A DNA stretch of 51,422 bases from Mycobacterium sp. Its GTDB lineage: Bacteria; Actinomycetota; Actinomycetes; Mycobacteriales; Mycobacteriaceae. Location of the stretch: assembly GCA_018882965.1 (NCBI GenBank), contig VEQY01000018.1:1-51422 (forward strand). Direction: 5' to 3'. Positions 9,194 to 18,358 of this stretch are shown piece after piece. Position 1 is the stretch's first letter. The number at the start of each line of letters is the position of its first letter. The notes beneath the pieces were generated by a model. The model had not been told where the DNA came from, searched no databases, and saw nothing but the letters and a program-made list of their open reading frames with translations. The translations under genes and the position numbers were made by a program.

Positions 9194-10342
9194 GTGAGGA
9201 CGACCGACACCGCTCCACCGCTACCGCTGCTGACCCGGCGGGACCGCATCATGCTGACCGTCGTGGTGGCATCTGCGGTGGCCGCCGGCGTGTTGCACTT
9301 CAGCCATGCCGGTGCTGTCGTCGCTTTCGTGGTGTCTGCGGTCGCCCTGGCCACTATCGCCTCGCTGGTCGGCCGATCGGTCGAGGCGTTGGGAGATCGT
9401 CTCGGTCCGAGTGCTACCGGTGTGCTCCAGTCCGCGCTGGGAAACCTCCCCGAGTTGTTCGTCATCCTCTTTGCACTCAATGCTGGGCTTTACGGCGTGG
9501 TCAAGGCGACGCTGGTGGGCTCCATCCTGGCCAACGTGCTGCTCATCCTCGGTCTGGCCTTCCTCGTCGGCGGACTCAAGCACGGGCGACAACGGTTCGC
9601 CGCCGATGACGTGCGCACCCTCGGACTGATGCTCACCCTGGCGGTGCTCATCCTGGCCGTCCCGTCGTTGACCGCGGCGCTGCACACACCTGCCGAGTCC
9701 CACGAGCGGACGGTGTCGGTGGTGGTGTCGGTCGTCATGCTGGTGCTGTTCGCTTTGTCGCTGCCTGCGACCCTGTCGCGGTCTCAAGCCGGCAATGATC
9801 ACGACCAGTCGCGGCGGTCGTCACCCATCGCGGCCAGCCCAGACTCCGCCGCCGCCGCCAGCCGGGCGGCCCAGCACGGCGAGTGGCCGCTGGCCATGGC
9901 GATCGGCATGCTGGCTGCCGCCGGTGTTGCGGCGGCGTTCGTCTCGGAATGGTTTGTGGCCGCGCTTCAGCCCGCGATGGACGCGATGGGGATCAACGAG
10001 GTGTTCGCCGGCCTGGTGATCGTCGCCATCGCCGGTAACGCGGTGGAGAACGTGGTCGGTATCCAACTGGCCGCCAAGAACCAGATGGACTATGGGGTTC
10101 AGGTCATCCTCCAGTCACCGGTGCAGGTGGCGCTGACAGTGGCACCCATCGTCTGCTTGGCCGCGGGACTACTCGGTCAGCCCGGCTTCGATCTGGTTCT
10201 CTCGCCCCTGCTGCTGGCTGCCATGATGATGTCGGCGCTGGTCGCCGTGCTGGTGACCTTCGACGGGGAGTCGAACTGGTTCGAGGGCGCGGTGCTGATC
10301 GCGCTCTACATCGGCATCGCCACGTCGTTCTGGTGGGGGTAG
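9194..10342 (+). CDS. Ca2+/H+ antiporter, CaCA family
   Basis: An integral membrane protein of about 382 residues with two homologous halves. The first alpha-repeat reads SALGNLPELFVILFAL and the second reads VIVAIAGNAVENVVGI; the GN-x-x-E acidic sites of both repeats bind Ca2+ in the CAX branch of the family. About eleven hydrophobic segments are visible, with a polar acidic/His/Ser-rich loop near residues 195-230 in the middle. GTG 9194 was chosen because GAGGAGA sits seven bases upstream; a longer frame from 9176 lacks such a site. It probably exports or buffers calcium using the proton gradient. Confidence 0.88.
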   Translation: MRTTDTAPPLPLLTRRDRIMLTVVVASAVAAGVLHFSHAGAVVAFVVSAVALATIASLVGRSVEALGDRLGPSATGVLQSALGNLPELFVILFALNAGLYGVVKATLVGSILANVLLILGLAFLVGGLKHGRQRFAADDVRTLGLMLTLAVLILAVPSLTAALHTPAESHERTVSVVVSVVMLVLFALSLPATLSRSQAGNDHDQSRRSSPIAASPDSAAAASRAAQHGEWPLAMAIGMLAAAGVAAAFVSEWFVAALQPAMDAMGINEVFAGLVIVAIAGNAVENVVGIQLAAKNQMDYGVQVILQSPVQVALTVAPIVCLAAGLLGQPGFDLVLSPLLLAAMMMSALVAVLVTFDGESNWFEGAVLIALYIGIATSFWWG

Positions 10343-10375
10343 GTTCTGGCGGGTGTCAGCCGGAAGGCGGGGGAA

Positions 10376-11059
10376 GTGAGCCGATCGTTGCGCCGCGTCG
10401 CAGCCGGCATCCTCGGCGTGGCGCTGGCCGGGGGTGCGTTCCCCGGCGTGCCGATGGCGGCAGCCGATCCGCCGGTAGATGTACGGGCCAAGCTGGAGAG
10501 TCTGGAGATCAAGGGGCGTGCCCCCAAGACCGGCTACGACCGCGCCCAGTTCGGCGAGAGGTGGACCGACGACGTCGCTGTGCCAGGCGGCCGAAACGGC
10601 TGCGACACCCGCAATGACATCCTGCGCAGGGACCTTGTCGATGTGGTGCTCAAACCCGGGTCGAATGATTGCGCGGTCTTGAGCGGCGTCCTCAACGACC
10701 CCTACACCGGAACCTCGGTCTTCTTTGAACGCGGCCCGGGAACGTCTGCGGAGGTGCAGATCGACCACGTCGTAGCGCTATCGGATGCGTGGCAGAAGGG
10801 AGCGCAGTGGTGGGACCCGCTGCAGCGGCGCAACTTTGCCAACGATCCGATGAACCTGCAGGCAACCATCGGCTGGGTCAACCAGGAGAAGGGTGACAGC
10901 GATGCCGCGTCGTGGCTGCCACCCAACAAGCCCTACCGATGCGTCTTCGTCTCACGCATCGTCGAGGTTAAGTCCACCTACAGGCTGTGGGTGACGCAGG
11001 CTGAGCACGACGCCATCGGCCGTGTGCTCGATGACTGCGGCGTACCGCCGGCGCCGTAG
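10376..11059 (+). CDS. Secreted HNH-type nuclease (DUF1524/GmrSD-like)
   Basis: A protein of 227 residues with an N-terminal signal peptide ending near AAADP. The mature part shows RWTDDVAVPGGRNGCDTRNDIL, then the core nuclease motif IDHVVALSDAW at about residues 127-137, and RRNFANDPMNLQ, where the DHV histidine and the downstream Asn form the HNH-like site. Several cysteines suggest disulfides outside the cell. The family is common in actinobacteria as an extracellular DNase-like protein. It lies 33 bases after the antiporter gene, so the two could be co-transcribed. The 3' end overlaps the convergent gene by 82 bases. Confidence 0.85.
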   Translation: MSRSLRRVAAGILGVALAGGAFPGVPMAAADPPVDVRAKLESLEIKGRAPKTGYDRAQFGERWTDDVAVPGGRNGCDTRNDILRRDLVDVVLKPGSNDCAVLSGVLNDPYTGTSVFFERGPGTSAEVQIDHVVALSDAWQKGAQWWDPLQRRNFANDPMNLQATIGWVNQEKGDSDAASWLPPNKPYRCVFVSRIVEVKSTYRLWVTQAEHDAIGRVLDDCGVPPAP

Positions 11060-12216
11060 CCCGTACCCCGCAGCGAGAGACTGGAGACGACCTGTCGCTG
11101 GCCCAGCTCGCCACCGCCGTCGTCGGAAACCAACACCAGCAGAGCGGAGTCCCCGAAGTCGGTGGCCAGGGTGATGCCTTCGAAGTTGATGAAGGCGAAA
11201 TAGCCCTGCCACAGCAGCGTCTTCGCTACCGGGGTGAAACCGCCGTCGGCGAGACTCGGTAACCCCGACACGTCGCTCGCCCGGGCGAAGTCCAGCAGGT
11301 ACAGGCGGGAACGGTAGAGCGGAAGGAAACCACCGAGCTCGCGTTCCAGCGCGAGTACCTCACCGCCGGGCAGCGCCACCAGGTCGACGAGACCGCTTCG
11401 CTCGACAGCCACGAACGGGGACATCGCGGAGATCGGATCGGTGAGATAGCCGTACTGGTGCTGCGGGGCGAGCTCGGGACCGGCGAAGGACTGCAGCCGC
11501 ACCCAGCTTCCCGCTGAGGTGGTGGCCAGGGAGCCGTCCGGCAGTAAGGCTTCCTCGTTTGCGGTCCAGAGTTTTCCGGCGCCGAAGGACAACGATTCCA
11601 GACCCCGGTTGTCCTGGACGTTCTGCGGCCGATAGATCGCCGGGACGGCCAACGAACCGACCTTCTGGCCGGTCGCGAGACTGAATTCAGAGATCGACGA
11701 GGTGACTTCATCGGCGACCCAGACCCCGGTGCGGTCCGCGTTGAGGGCGATTCCCTCCGAGTCCGAACCGAGGGCCGGCGCACTGACGGCTGAGGTGACC
11801 AGTGCCGAACGGATCCGTCCGTCCCGGGCATCGGACGAGGTGTAGAGCTGCCAGATCGACCCGGAGCCGTTGTCGCCGACCGCGTAGTAGGTGGTGTCGC
11901 CGGCATAGGTGATACCACTGAGTTCGGCCGCGCCGGTGCGTCCGCTACTGAGAGTGAGGGGGCTCTGCCCGGAGCGGGTGACCGTCAACGACGGCTGCGC
12001 GGTCGCTGTCGCGGGTCGCCGGGCCGCGGACGCGCGTGAGGTCCACCGCAGGGGTTTGGCCGCCGTTGTCGCGCTGGTCGTGACGGCGTTGTGGGCGGAA
12101 TCCGCTGATCCGGCGGCGCTCGGGTCAGCCCACGCGGGGCCTGCTGCAGCGATGGCTGCCGCGGCGCCGAACCCGGCCAGCGCCGCGCCCAGGGCCAGGC
12201 AGTGGCAGCGGTCCAC
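10978..12216 (-). CDS. Secreted esterase-like activity of phytase domain protein
   Basis: A protein of about 412 residues. A signal peptide (GAAAAIAAAGPAWAD) and an Ala/Thr/Ser linker precede a beta-propeller of the 'esterase-like activity of phytase' family: ELSGITYAGDTTYYAVGDNG, SEGIALNADRTGVWVADE, GLESLSFGAGKLWTANEEAL and FINFEGITLA are its typical blades. The natural reaction is not established. GTG 12216 was chosen because a GGGG run lies about 8 bases upstream; TTG 12222 is the alternative. It follows the DUF4185 gene by about 18 bases, so they form an operon. The last 27 residues are coded antisense to the nuclease gene and look unlike the domain, as if a stop had been lost. Confidence 0.82.
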   Translation of the reverse strand: MDRCHCLALGAALAGFGAAAAIAAAGPAWADPSAAGSADSAHNAVTTSATTAAKPLRWTSRASAARRPATATAQPSLTVTRSGQSPLTLSSGRTGAAELSGITYAGDTTYYAVGDNGSGSIWQLYTSSDARDGRIRSALVTSAVSAPALGSDSEGIALNADRTGVWVADEVTSSISEFSLATGQKVGSLAVPAIYRPQNVQDNRGLESLSFGAGKLWTANEEALLPDGSLATTSAGSWVRLQSFAGPELAPQHQYGYLTDPISAMSPFVAVERSGLVDLVALPGGEVLALERELGGFLPLYRSRLYLLDFARASDVSGLPSLADGGFTPVAKTLLWQGYFAFINFEGITLATDFGDSALLVLVSDDGGGELGQRQVVSSLSLRGTGYGAGGTPQSSSTRPMASCSACVTHSL

Positions 12217-12234
12217 GGTCAAAGCCCCGGCTGC

Positions 12235-13923
12235 TCAGGCCAGCGTGAGGTTCAGCGGGCTCAGATCGGTCTGCATCAGCGCGACGTTGTAGTTGCCCCA
12301 CAGCGACATGTTCCAGTACAGGTTGTTCAGATCGGGTTCGCCGGCGTCGTCGACGAGCTGGCCGGTGCCCGAGAGGGGGTGGACCATCGGCGCGTACAGC
12401 CCCGGGTACTGCAGTGAGGTCGCGATGGTGACCGGAGTCGACCAGGGACCCTCCGGGCTGTCGGCGGTGCGCAGCACCACGTTGTTCAGCCCGTTGCCGT
12501 AGAGCACGACGTACTTGTCGAGGAACTCGTTGTACTGAACCGAAAGCTCGCTGACGTTGCCGCCGGTCTTGGCTCCGATCAGCCCGGCGAAGAAGCCGCC
12601 GAAGAAGTTCGGGTCGTTGGCGATGTCGACGATGAAGCCGAGGATTCCGGCCGAGTGGGTGGAGTCGCCGAGTACGGCTGCCGCCACCGCGGGCTTGTCG
12701 AGCACCCAGGACTTCCCGTCCCAGTACTCGTACCGGCCGAGGTCGGTGACGGCGGTCTCGGGCACTCGCGACAGGAAGGCCGAGCCGGCCCGTCCGGCCG
12801 GTGTGCCGAATGCGTAGAGGTAGCGAGTGTCCCCGGGGGTCACCTTGCTTTCCGGTTCGAGGACGTACGCCATCTGCTGGAAGTTCTGGCTGCCGGCGAC
12901 GTAGGGGGTCGAGGAGCGGAACCAGCCCGCCGAGCGGACGGTGGAACGTTGCAGCACCCACTTGTTCGTCGCGTCGTCGTACATCGAGACGGCCGAGTAG
13001 TTGGTTGTCCAGCGGCCCGGGGTGTCCCAGGACTTCACCGACATGTAGTTGACGTAGTTCTCGCCGTTGACGTAGGCGGCGGCAGTCGGGATGTTGGTGA
13101 CCTCGGAGCCGATGAAGAACACTTCGTTCCGGGCGGCGGGGATGAACTGGTAGGCGTAGCCGGTGGGGATCAGCGAGAGACCGTCGGTGAGGTTGGTGTC
13201 ATCGCTGAGCAGCAGGACGTTGGAGCGCCAGTCCCCGGTCATGTTCGGAGCGCTGAAGGTGTCGCCGAAGGCCAGCTGGGTGTAGCCGTTCACCCCGTTG
13301 AACCACATGATCCCGAGATCGGTGCCGTAGATGCCGAAGCCCTTGGTGTTGTTGGTCTGCGGCCAGTTCCATCCCGGGATTGACTTGTTCGACTGTCCGG
13401 TCACCCAGCCGAGGGGAGTCGACGCGAGGCTGGTGGGTGCGGTGACGGCGGCGGTGTTGATCACCGCCGCGGTCGGTCGCGCCGGAAGGTCCGAGACCGG
13501 TGCTGTGCGGGGCTGATCCCGGCGGTTCCACGCGGCCATCGACGACGCGCCCGCCACCAGGCCCGTCGGCGACTCGCCGCGGTCGGGAGTCGGCGGGGTG
13601 GGCGGGGTGGCCCGCCGCTGCCCGGGGACCACCACCACCCTGGAGGACGCGGTGGCGCGCGTGATCGCGGCGTCGGTCTGGGCCGGCCGTGCGGCAGCGC
13701 GGGCGGTTCCGCGCGCCGGGCGCTGGGTCGGGCCCGCGTCCGGTGACGCTGTCGTGGCCCCGGCGGACGGTGCTGCGGTGTCTGGGGACGCGGGCTCGGC
13801 GGAGGGGTTGCCGCCGTCGTCGGCCCACGCGACCGCGCCGCCGAAGGTCATCGCGGCACCTACCGCGGCACCCACCCCCAACGCGACCGCCAGCGCCCGT
13901 ACTGAATTCACCGACCTAGTCAC
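12235..13923 (-). CDS. Secreted DUF4185 domain protein
   Basis: A protein of 562 residues starting at GTG 13923 with GGGAG upstream. A signal peptide (AAVGAAMTFGGAVAWAD) is followed by a long Ala/Pro/Thr/Arg-rich disordered linker to about residue 160. The DUF4185 domain fills the rest; it is a five-bladed-propeller-like fold with segments such as GTDLGIMWFNGVNGYTQLAFGDTF, SVKSWDTPGRWTTNYSA and SEGPW-type blade repeats. Function is unknown; related domains resemble glycoside-binding or glycosidase propellers. It is first in an operon with the phytase-esterase-like gene. Both are exported propeller proteins, so they may act on the same extracellular substrate. Confidence 0.83.
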   Translation of the reverse strand: MTRSVNSVRALAVALGVGAAVGAAMTFGGAVAWADDGGNPSAEPASPDTAAPSAGATTASPDAGPTQRPARGTARAAARPAQTDAAITRATASSRVVVVPGQRRATPPTPPTPDRGESPTGLVAGASSMAAWNRRDQPRTAPVSDLPARPTAAVINTAAVTAPTSLASTPLGWVTGQSNKSIPGWNWPQTNNTKGFGIYGTDLGIMWFNGVNGYTQLAFGDTFSAPNMTGDWRSNVLLLSDDTNLTDGLSLIPTGYAYQFIPAARNEVFFIGSEVTNIPTAAAYVNGENYVNYMSVKSWDTPGRWTTNYSAVSMYDDATNKWVLQRSTVRSAGWFRSSTPYVAGSQNFQQMAYVLEPESKVTPGDTRYLYAFGTPAGRAGSAFLSRVPETAVTDLGRYEYWDGKSWVLDKPAVAAAVLGDSTHSAGILGFIVDIANDPNFFGGFFAGLIGAKTGGNVSELSVQYNEFLDKYVVLYGNGLNNVVLRTADSPEGPWSTPVTIATSLQYPGLYAPMVHPLSGTGQLVDDAGEPDLNNLYWNMSLWGNYNVALMQTDLSPLNLTLA

Positions 13924-13930
13924 CGACCTA
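13908..13930 (-). repeat. 11-bp direct repeat around the DUF4185 start codon
   Basis: The unit TCACCGACCTA (plus strand) occurs at 13908-13918 and 13920-13930, a 12-base period. It duplicates the GTG start context, so two in-frame GTG codons lie 12 bases apart at the gene's 5' end. It could be a small slippage duplication. Confidence 0.6.
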
Positions 13931-14072
13931 GTCTCCCGCCTCTTGGCTGCTCGGGCGGCTCCGCCAGCAAACCCCAGCGGCCCGAAATCCGCCGAATTCC
14001 CCCTTGCACTGTACTCACACCCGTCACAGGTCCGCCAGTCCTGGACAGCGACTGGTGGTCAGACTGTGACAC

Positions 14073-14100
14073 GGGCTGCTCACGATGGGGCGAGCAGCCC
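14073..14100 (-). terminator. Hairpin at the end of the mmpL operon
   Basis: A perfect 9-bp inverted repeat, GGGCTGCTC and GAGCAGCCC, with a 10-base loop, covers the last codons and the stop of the NTF2-like gene. It has no T-run after it, which is common for mycobacterial hairpin terminators. It would end the three-gene mmpL transcript before the DUF4185 promoter region. The remaining bases up to 13924 hold no gene. Confidence 0.45.
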
Positions 14101-14478
14101 GGCCATCCTGCCGATCACCGACTGAAGGGCCTTGAACGGCCGAATCATCACCTTCACCGACACGATTTTATTGTTTTCGTTCCAGTGGATCATGTCGATG
14201 CCCTCGACTGACAGCCCGTCGACGGTCGCGGAGAAGGCCAGGACGGCCGACCGGGGGCCGAACCACGTCTCGTCGTAGCGGAAGTCGGTGCTGGCGAACA
14301 TCTGGACGGCCGCCCGCAGGTACGCCGCCGCCAGCCGCTTGCCGCGCTGGGGCGCGAACACTGCGGGCGAATAGAACACCACTGCGTCGTCGAGGATGCC
14401 GTCGAGCAGCTCGTCGACGGCGGCAGCGTCGGCGCCTCCCTCGACGACGTGCAGCCAGCGTTCGATGACCGTCGGCAT
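14080..14478 (-). CDS. NTF2/SnoaL-like small protein
   Basis: A protein of 132 residues from ATG 14478 (MPTVIERWLHVVEGGADAAAVDELLD). The alternating pattern DAVVFYSPAVFAPQRGK, FRYDETWFGPRSAVLAFSATVDGLSVEGIDMIHWNENNKIVSVKVMIRP is typical of the SnoaL/NTF2 cone fold, which often binds small hydrophobic ligands. An alternative GTG start at 14496 would overlap the DUF5078 stop as GTGA, suggesting translational coupling. It is third in the mmpL operon. A longer frame running to 14922 fuses it artificially with antisense-like sequence and was not used. Confidence 0.78.
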   Translation of the reverse strand: MPTVIERWLHVVEGGADAAAVDELLDGILDDAVVFYSPAVFAPQRGKRLAAAYLRAAVQMFASTDFRYDETWFGPRSAVLAFSATVDGLSVEGIDMIHWNENNKIVSVKVMIRPFKALQSVIGRMAGLLAPS

Positions 14479-14492
14479 ACCGGCCGCCAGGG

Positions 14493-14939
14493 TCACCAGA
14501 CCCAGACCGACATGTCGCCCGGGGGGTACTGGGCGCAGATATCCGTCGTCCTGGCCGCGACGCCCTTGTTGTTGAAGAACAGCTTCGCGTGGTTGGGCCA
14601 CGCAAGGGTGAGGGGATCGGCAACGTTCGTGGCCATCTCCTCCGAGTACGCGCGGCGCCCGGCCGGATCCAGCGAGTAGAACCAGTGCATCTTGTCCTGA
14701 GTGGCCTGTTGAACGTCTGGCGAGTGGTTGTTGTAGTCGATCATGTACCGCTCGTAGTAGATCGGCTCCACGTCGCGGGCGGCCGCCATGATCTGTTCGG
14801 CCGTGCAGGTCGTCTGGATCATCCGGCGCGGGATCGGATAGTCGTCGGTGGCGTCGGCGGACGCGGGGACGGCGGGGACCAGCGCGGCGCCGGCCAGGAT
14901 CACCGCCGCGAGTCCGCTGCATCGATGTCTGCTGCTCAT
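14493..14939 (-). CDS. Secreted DUF5078 protein
   Basis: A protein of 148 residues from ATG 14939, which overlaps the mmpL stop as ATGA. It has a signal peptide ([21 protein letters not shown]). The mature part contains [35 protein letters not shown] and ends with [14 protein letters not shown], the two-cysteine pattern of DUF5078 proteins that are restricted to mycobacteria and relatives. Its position directly behind mmpL suggests a periplasmic partner of the transporter, such as a cargo or assembly factor. That role is inferred from context alone. Confidence 0.82.
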   Translation of the reverse strand: MSSRHRCSGLAAVILAGAALVPAVPASADATDDYPIPRRMIQTTCTAEQIMAAARDVEPIYYERYMIDYNNHSPDVQQATQDKMHWFYSLDPAGRRAYSEEMATNVADPLTLAWPNHAKLFFNNKGVAARTTDICAQYPPGDMSVWVW

Positions 14940-17908
14940 CGTGAACCTCCCTGCGCGTGCGCGCTCAGTGCCAGCTGGTCCGATGGCTCGGACGGCGGCG
15001 GCTGTGTGGTGTCGGCGGGCGTCGGCCACGGCTGGGGCACCGGTCGCGGCCGGACGACTTGCGGCCACCAGAACCATCGACCCAGCAGCGCCGCGATGGA
15101 CGGAGTCATGAATGACCGGATGATCAGGGTGTCGAAGAGCAGGCCGAGGGCGATCGTCGAACCCACCTGCCCCGCGACCCGGAGATCGCTGACGAGCATC
15201 GATGCCATCGTGAAGGCGAAGACGAGTCCGGCCGAGGTGACCACCGAACCGGTTCCGGCCATCGACCGGATGATCCCGGTGTTGATGCCCGCGTGAATCT
15301 CCTCTTTGAAGCGTGAGACCAGCAGCAGGTTGTAGTCCGATCCGACCGCCAGCAAGATGATGACCGACATCGCGAGGACCATCCAGTGCAGCGGGATGTT
15401 GAAGATGTGCTGCCAGATGAGCACCGACAGCCCGAATGATGTGCCCAGGGACAGCGCCACGGTCCCGACGATGACGACCGCGGCGACGACGCTTCGGGTC
15501 AGGATCAGCATGATGATGAAAATCAGGCAGAGTGAGGCCAGTCCAGCGATCAGCAGGTCGTAGTTCGCACCGTGCTGCATGTCCTTGTAGACCGCCGCGG
15601 TCCCGCCGAGGTAGACCTTCGAGCCCTCCAGGGGGGTTCCCTTGATCGCCTCGAAGGCCGCGTTCTTGATCTTGTCGATGAGGGCAAGTCCCTCCGGAGA
15701 GGCGGGATCGCGCTCGTGGGAGATGATGAACCGGACGGACTTTCCGTCCGGGGATATGAACATTTTCAGTCCGCGTTTGAATTCCTCGTTCTCGAACACC
15801 TCGGGCGGAAGATAGAACGAATCGTCGTTCTTCGAGGCGTCGAAGGCCTTGCCCATGGCATTCGCGTTCTCCTGCATGGCCTGCATCTGGTCCTGCAGAC
15901 CGCCCATGGTCGATTGCATCGTCAGCATCATGGTCCGCATGGTTTTCATGTTCGCGATCATCGGCGGCATCACCGTGAGCATCTGCGGCATGAGCTCGTC
16001 GAGTCTGTTCATGTCGACAACGACGGCGCCGAGATCATCGCTGAGCGTGTTGATCCCGTCGATGCTGTCGAAAATCGAGCGCAATGCCCAGCAGACCGGG
16101 ATGTCGAAACAGTGCGGCTCCCAGTAGAAGTAATTTCGGATGGGCCGGAAGAAGTCGTCGAAGTTCGCGATGCTGTCGCGCAGTTCCTGCGTGGTAGCGA
16201 CCATCTCCTTGGTCTTGTCGACCATGCTGTGGGTGACCCCGGTCAGCTGCTGCATCAACCCGTACATCTTCTCCATCAGGTTGATCGTGGTCTGCATCTC
16301 GTCGCCCATCTTCAGCATGTCTTTCATGCGGTCCTGCATGTAGGACATGTTCAGGGTCTGGGTTGCTCCGGACATGCTCAGGATGAAAGGGATCGAGGTG
16401 TGCTCGATGGGCGCTCCCTGCGGCCGGGTGATGGCCTGAACCCGGCCCACTCCGGGAATGCGGAACACGCTCTTGGCCACCTTGTCGATCACCAGCATGT
16501 CGGCCGAATTGCGCAGGTCCTGGTCGGTCTCGATGAGCAGCAACTCGGGATTCATCCGGGCCTGGGGAAAGTGACGATCAGCCGCCGCGTAGCCGACGTT
16601 GGCGGGGATGTCCGCGGGGAGGTACTCGCGGTCGTTGTAGCTGGTGACATAGGACGGCAGCGCGATCAGCCCGACGAGGGCCAGCGCTGTGGACGCGATC
16701 AGGATCGGGCCGGGCCAGCGCACCACCGCGGTGCCGACTCGGCGCCAGCTGCGAGTCTTCATCTTGCGCTTCGGCTCGAAAAGGCCGAAGTGGCTGGCGA
16801 CGGTCAGCAGCGCAGGCGCCATCGTCAGTGCTGCCACGACCGCGACGAACATGCCGATCGCCAGCGGGATCCCGAGGCTGGCGAAATACGGCAGGCGGGT
16901 GAAGTGCAGACAGAACGTCGCGCCGGCGATCGTCAGGCCGGATCCGAGGATCACGTGCGCGGTGCCGTGATACATCGTGTAGAAGGCGGTCTCCCGGTCT
17001 TCACCGGCCAGCCTCGCCTCGTGGTAGCGGCCGAGAATGAAGATGGCGTAATCGGTTGCCGCGGCGATGGCCATGGTGGTCAACAGATTGACTGCGAAGG
17101 TCGACAGGCCGATCAGGCCGTAGTGGCCGAAGAAGGCGACGATGCCCCGCGCGGCTGCCAGCTGCAGGAAGACCATCACCAGCACGAGCATCGTGGTCAC
17201 GATCGAGCGGTAGACGAGCAGAAGCATGGCGAAGATGACGACGATGGTCACCGCGGTGATCAGGTGCACGCCCTTGTCGCCGGCATGCTGCTGGTCGTAG
17301 GTCATCGCAGCGGGCCCGGTGACGTAGACATTGATACCGGCCGGCGGGGGAAAGCCGGCGACGGTCGCCCGCACGGCCTCGACCGACTGGCTGGCCAGTG
17401 TCTCGCCCTGATTGCCCGCGAGGTAGAGCTGGACGTAGGCCGCCTTGCCGTCGGCGCTCTGGGCGCCCGCGGCGGTCAGCGGATCGCCCCAGAAGTCCTG
17501 GATGTGCTGAACGTGGCGGGTGTCGGTCCTCAGCTTGGCGATGAGCTCTTCGTAGTAGGCGTGTGCCTCGTCGCCCAGCGGCTTGTCGCCCTCGAGCAGG
17601 ATCATCGCCGAGCTGTTGGAGTCGAACTCGTCGAAGACCTGACCCACCCGCTTCATGGCCTGCAGCGACGGTGCGTCATCCGGTGCCAGCGACACCGAGT
17701 GCTGCTGGCCGACCACCTCGAGCTGGGGCACCGCGACGTTGACGATCACCACGAGGGCCAGCCAGAACAGCAGGATCGGGACCGAGAAGAGCCGGATGAA
17801 CCGTGGAATGGCCGGGTGGGCGCCCAGGTGGCGGTTGCGGGCGGCGTTCTCGGTCACCGGCGTGGCCACGCCCAGGGGCGGGGTCACGCCCCTCGTCAGC
17901 TTTGGCAT
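14936..17908 (-). CDS. MmpL-family RND lipid/siderophore transporter
   Basis: A protein of 990 residues, MmpL4/MmpL5-like in layout. TM1 is near residues 40-62. The first periplasmic porter domain follows, then five helices including the [16 protein letters not shown] proton-relay region. The second periplasmic domain is large and contains a Met-rich predicted coiled coil ([40 protein letters not shown]), the feature that distinguishes MmpL4/5-type pumps. The C-terminal half has the matching [15 protein letters not shown] site. It exports lipids, glycopeptidolipids or siderophores in relatives; the cargo here is unknown. No mmpS lies upstream, which is unusual for this subtype. DUF5078 and NTF2-like genes follow in the same operon. 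Confidence 0.93.
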   Translation of the reverse strand: MPKLTRGVTPPLGVATPVTENAARNRHLGAHPAIPRFIRLFSVPILLFWLALVVIVNVAVPQLEVVGQQHSVSLAPDDAPSLQAMKRVGQVFDEFDSNSSAMILLEGDKPLGDEAHAYYEELIAKLRTDTRHVQHIQDFWGDPLTAAGAQSADGKAAYVQLYLAGNQGETLASQSVEAVRATVAGFPPPAGINVYVTGPAAMTYDQQHAGDKGVHLITAVTIVVIFAMLLLVYRSIVTTMLVLVMVFLQLAAARGIVAFFGHYGLIGLSTFAVNLLTTMAIAAATDYAIFILGRYHEARLAGEDRETAFYTMYHGTAHVILGSGLTIAGATFCLHFTRLPYFASLGIPLAIGMFVAVVAALTMAPALLTVASHFGLFEPKRKMKTRSWRRVGTAVVRWPGPILIASTALALVGLIALPSYVTSYNDREYLPADIPANVGYAAADRHFPQARMNPELLLIETDQDLRNSADMLVIDKVAKSVFRIPGVGRVQAITRPQGAPIEHTSIPFILSMSGATQTLNMSYMQDRMKDMLKMGDEMQTTINLMEKMYGLMQQLTGVTHSMVDKTKEMVATTQELRDSIANFDDFFRPIRNYFYWEPHCFDIPVCWALRSIFDSIDGINTLSDDLGAVVVDMNRLDELMPQMLTVMPPMIANMKTMRTMMLTMQSTMGGLQDQMQAMQENANAMGKAFDASKNDDSFYLPPEVFENEEFKRGLKMFISPDGKSVRFIISHERDPASPEGLALIDKIKNAAFEAIKGTPLEGSKVYLGGTAAVYKDMQHGANYDLLIAGLASLCLIFIIMLILTRSVVAAVVIVGTVALSLGTSFGLSVLIWQHIFNIPLHWMVLAMSVIILLAVGSDYNLLLVSRFKEEIHAGINTGIIRSMAGTGSVVTSAGLVFAFTMASMLVSDLRVAGQVGSTIALGLLFDTLIIRSFMTPSIAALLGRWFWWPQVVRPRPVPQPWPTPADTTQPPPSEPSDQLALSAHAQGGSR

Positions 17909-17941
17909 GGACTTTCCCCGGCGGTTGACACTCTGACCAAG

Positions 17942-17960
17942 AGGTTAGCCTACTTAACCT
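17942..17960. promoter_or_regulatory. Palindromic operator candidate AGGTTA-N7-TAACCT
   Basis: A perfect inverted repeat with 6-base arms and a 7-base centre sits in the 72-base gap between the divergent mmpL and DUF732 genes. On the plus strand a TTGACA box lies at 17925-17930, so the palindrome would cover the -10 region of a promoter for the DUF732 gene. Its symmetry suits a dimeric repressor, TetR-like or similar. No regulator gene lies next to it. Confidence 0.55.
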
Positions 17961-17980
17961 ATCGGCCTACAATCACGCTC

Positions 17981-18328
17981 ATGGGCTTCCACGGACACCT
18001 TTCGGCCGCGACGGCGGGCCTGGCCGCGGTCCTGGCCGCGGCGGTCCTGACGGCATCCCCGGCTCAGGCCGACCCGGACACCGCTTTCGCCGACCAACTG
18101 CACAGCTTCGGCATCTACGGCCAGCGTGACTACAACGCCTGGCTGGGCAAGATCACCTGCAAACGTCTGGCCCGGGGCCTGGACGCCGACGCCTACGCCG
18201 CATCCACGTTCATCTCGCGCAACCTCGCCAGAGGCAGCACGCCGGAGCAGGCGATTCAGTTCCTCGGCGCGGCCATCGGCACGTACTGCCCGGATCAGGT
18301 GGGTGTGCTGCAGCGTGCGGCCCAGTAG
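17981..18328 (+). CDS. Secreted DUF732 protein
   Basis: A protein of 115 residues from ATG 17981. The signal peptide ends at SPAQA, followed by DPDTAFADQLHSFGIYG, the standard opening of DUF732, a small helical domain found in many mycobacterial exported proteins. Two cysteines (ITCKRLARGLD and GTYCPDQ) probably form a disulfide. Function is unknown. It is transcribed divergently from mmpL and may share the palindromic site between them. Confidence 0.85.
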   Translation: MGFHGHLSAATAGLAAVLAAAVLTASPAQADPDTAFADQLHSFGIYGQRDYNAWLGKITCKRLARGLDADAYAASTFISRNLARGSTPEQAIQFLGAAIGTYCPDQVGVLQRAAQ

Positions 18329-18358
18329 GTCCGCTGCAGGTCACGGCAGGACGCCGTT

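Noticed and set aside
14080..14922. A 280-codon open frame on the minus strand
   Set aside because: Its N-terminal half is an out-of-frame reading of DUF5078 with Arg-rich low-complexity sequence. Only the part from 14478 shows a protein fold (NTF2-like).
17939..17960. IdeR iron box in front of mmpL
   Set aside because: Aligned to the 19-base consensus TWAGGTWAGSCTWACCTWA, only about 12 positions match, and the right half-site is lost. The sequence fits better as an independent AGGTTA-N7-TAACCT palindrome.
15572..17980. A long plus-strand open frame of more than 800 codons joined to the DUF732 gene
   Set aside because: It is the antisense frame of mmpL, rich in His, Arg and Gly with no domain, caused by GC-rich codon use. 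The real gene begins at 17981.
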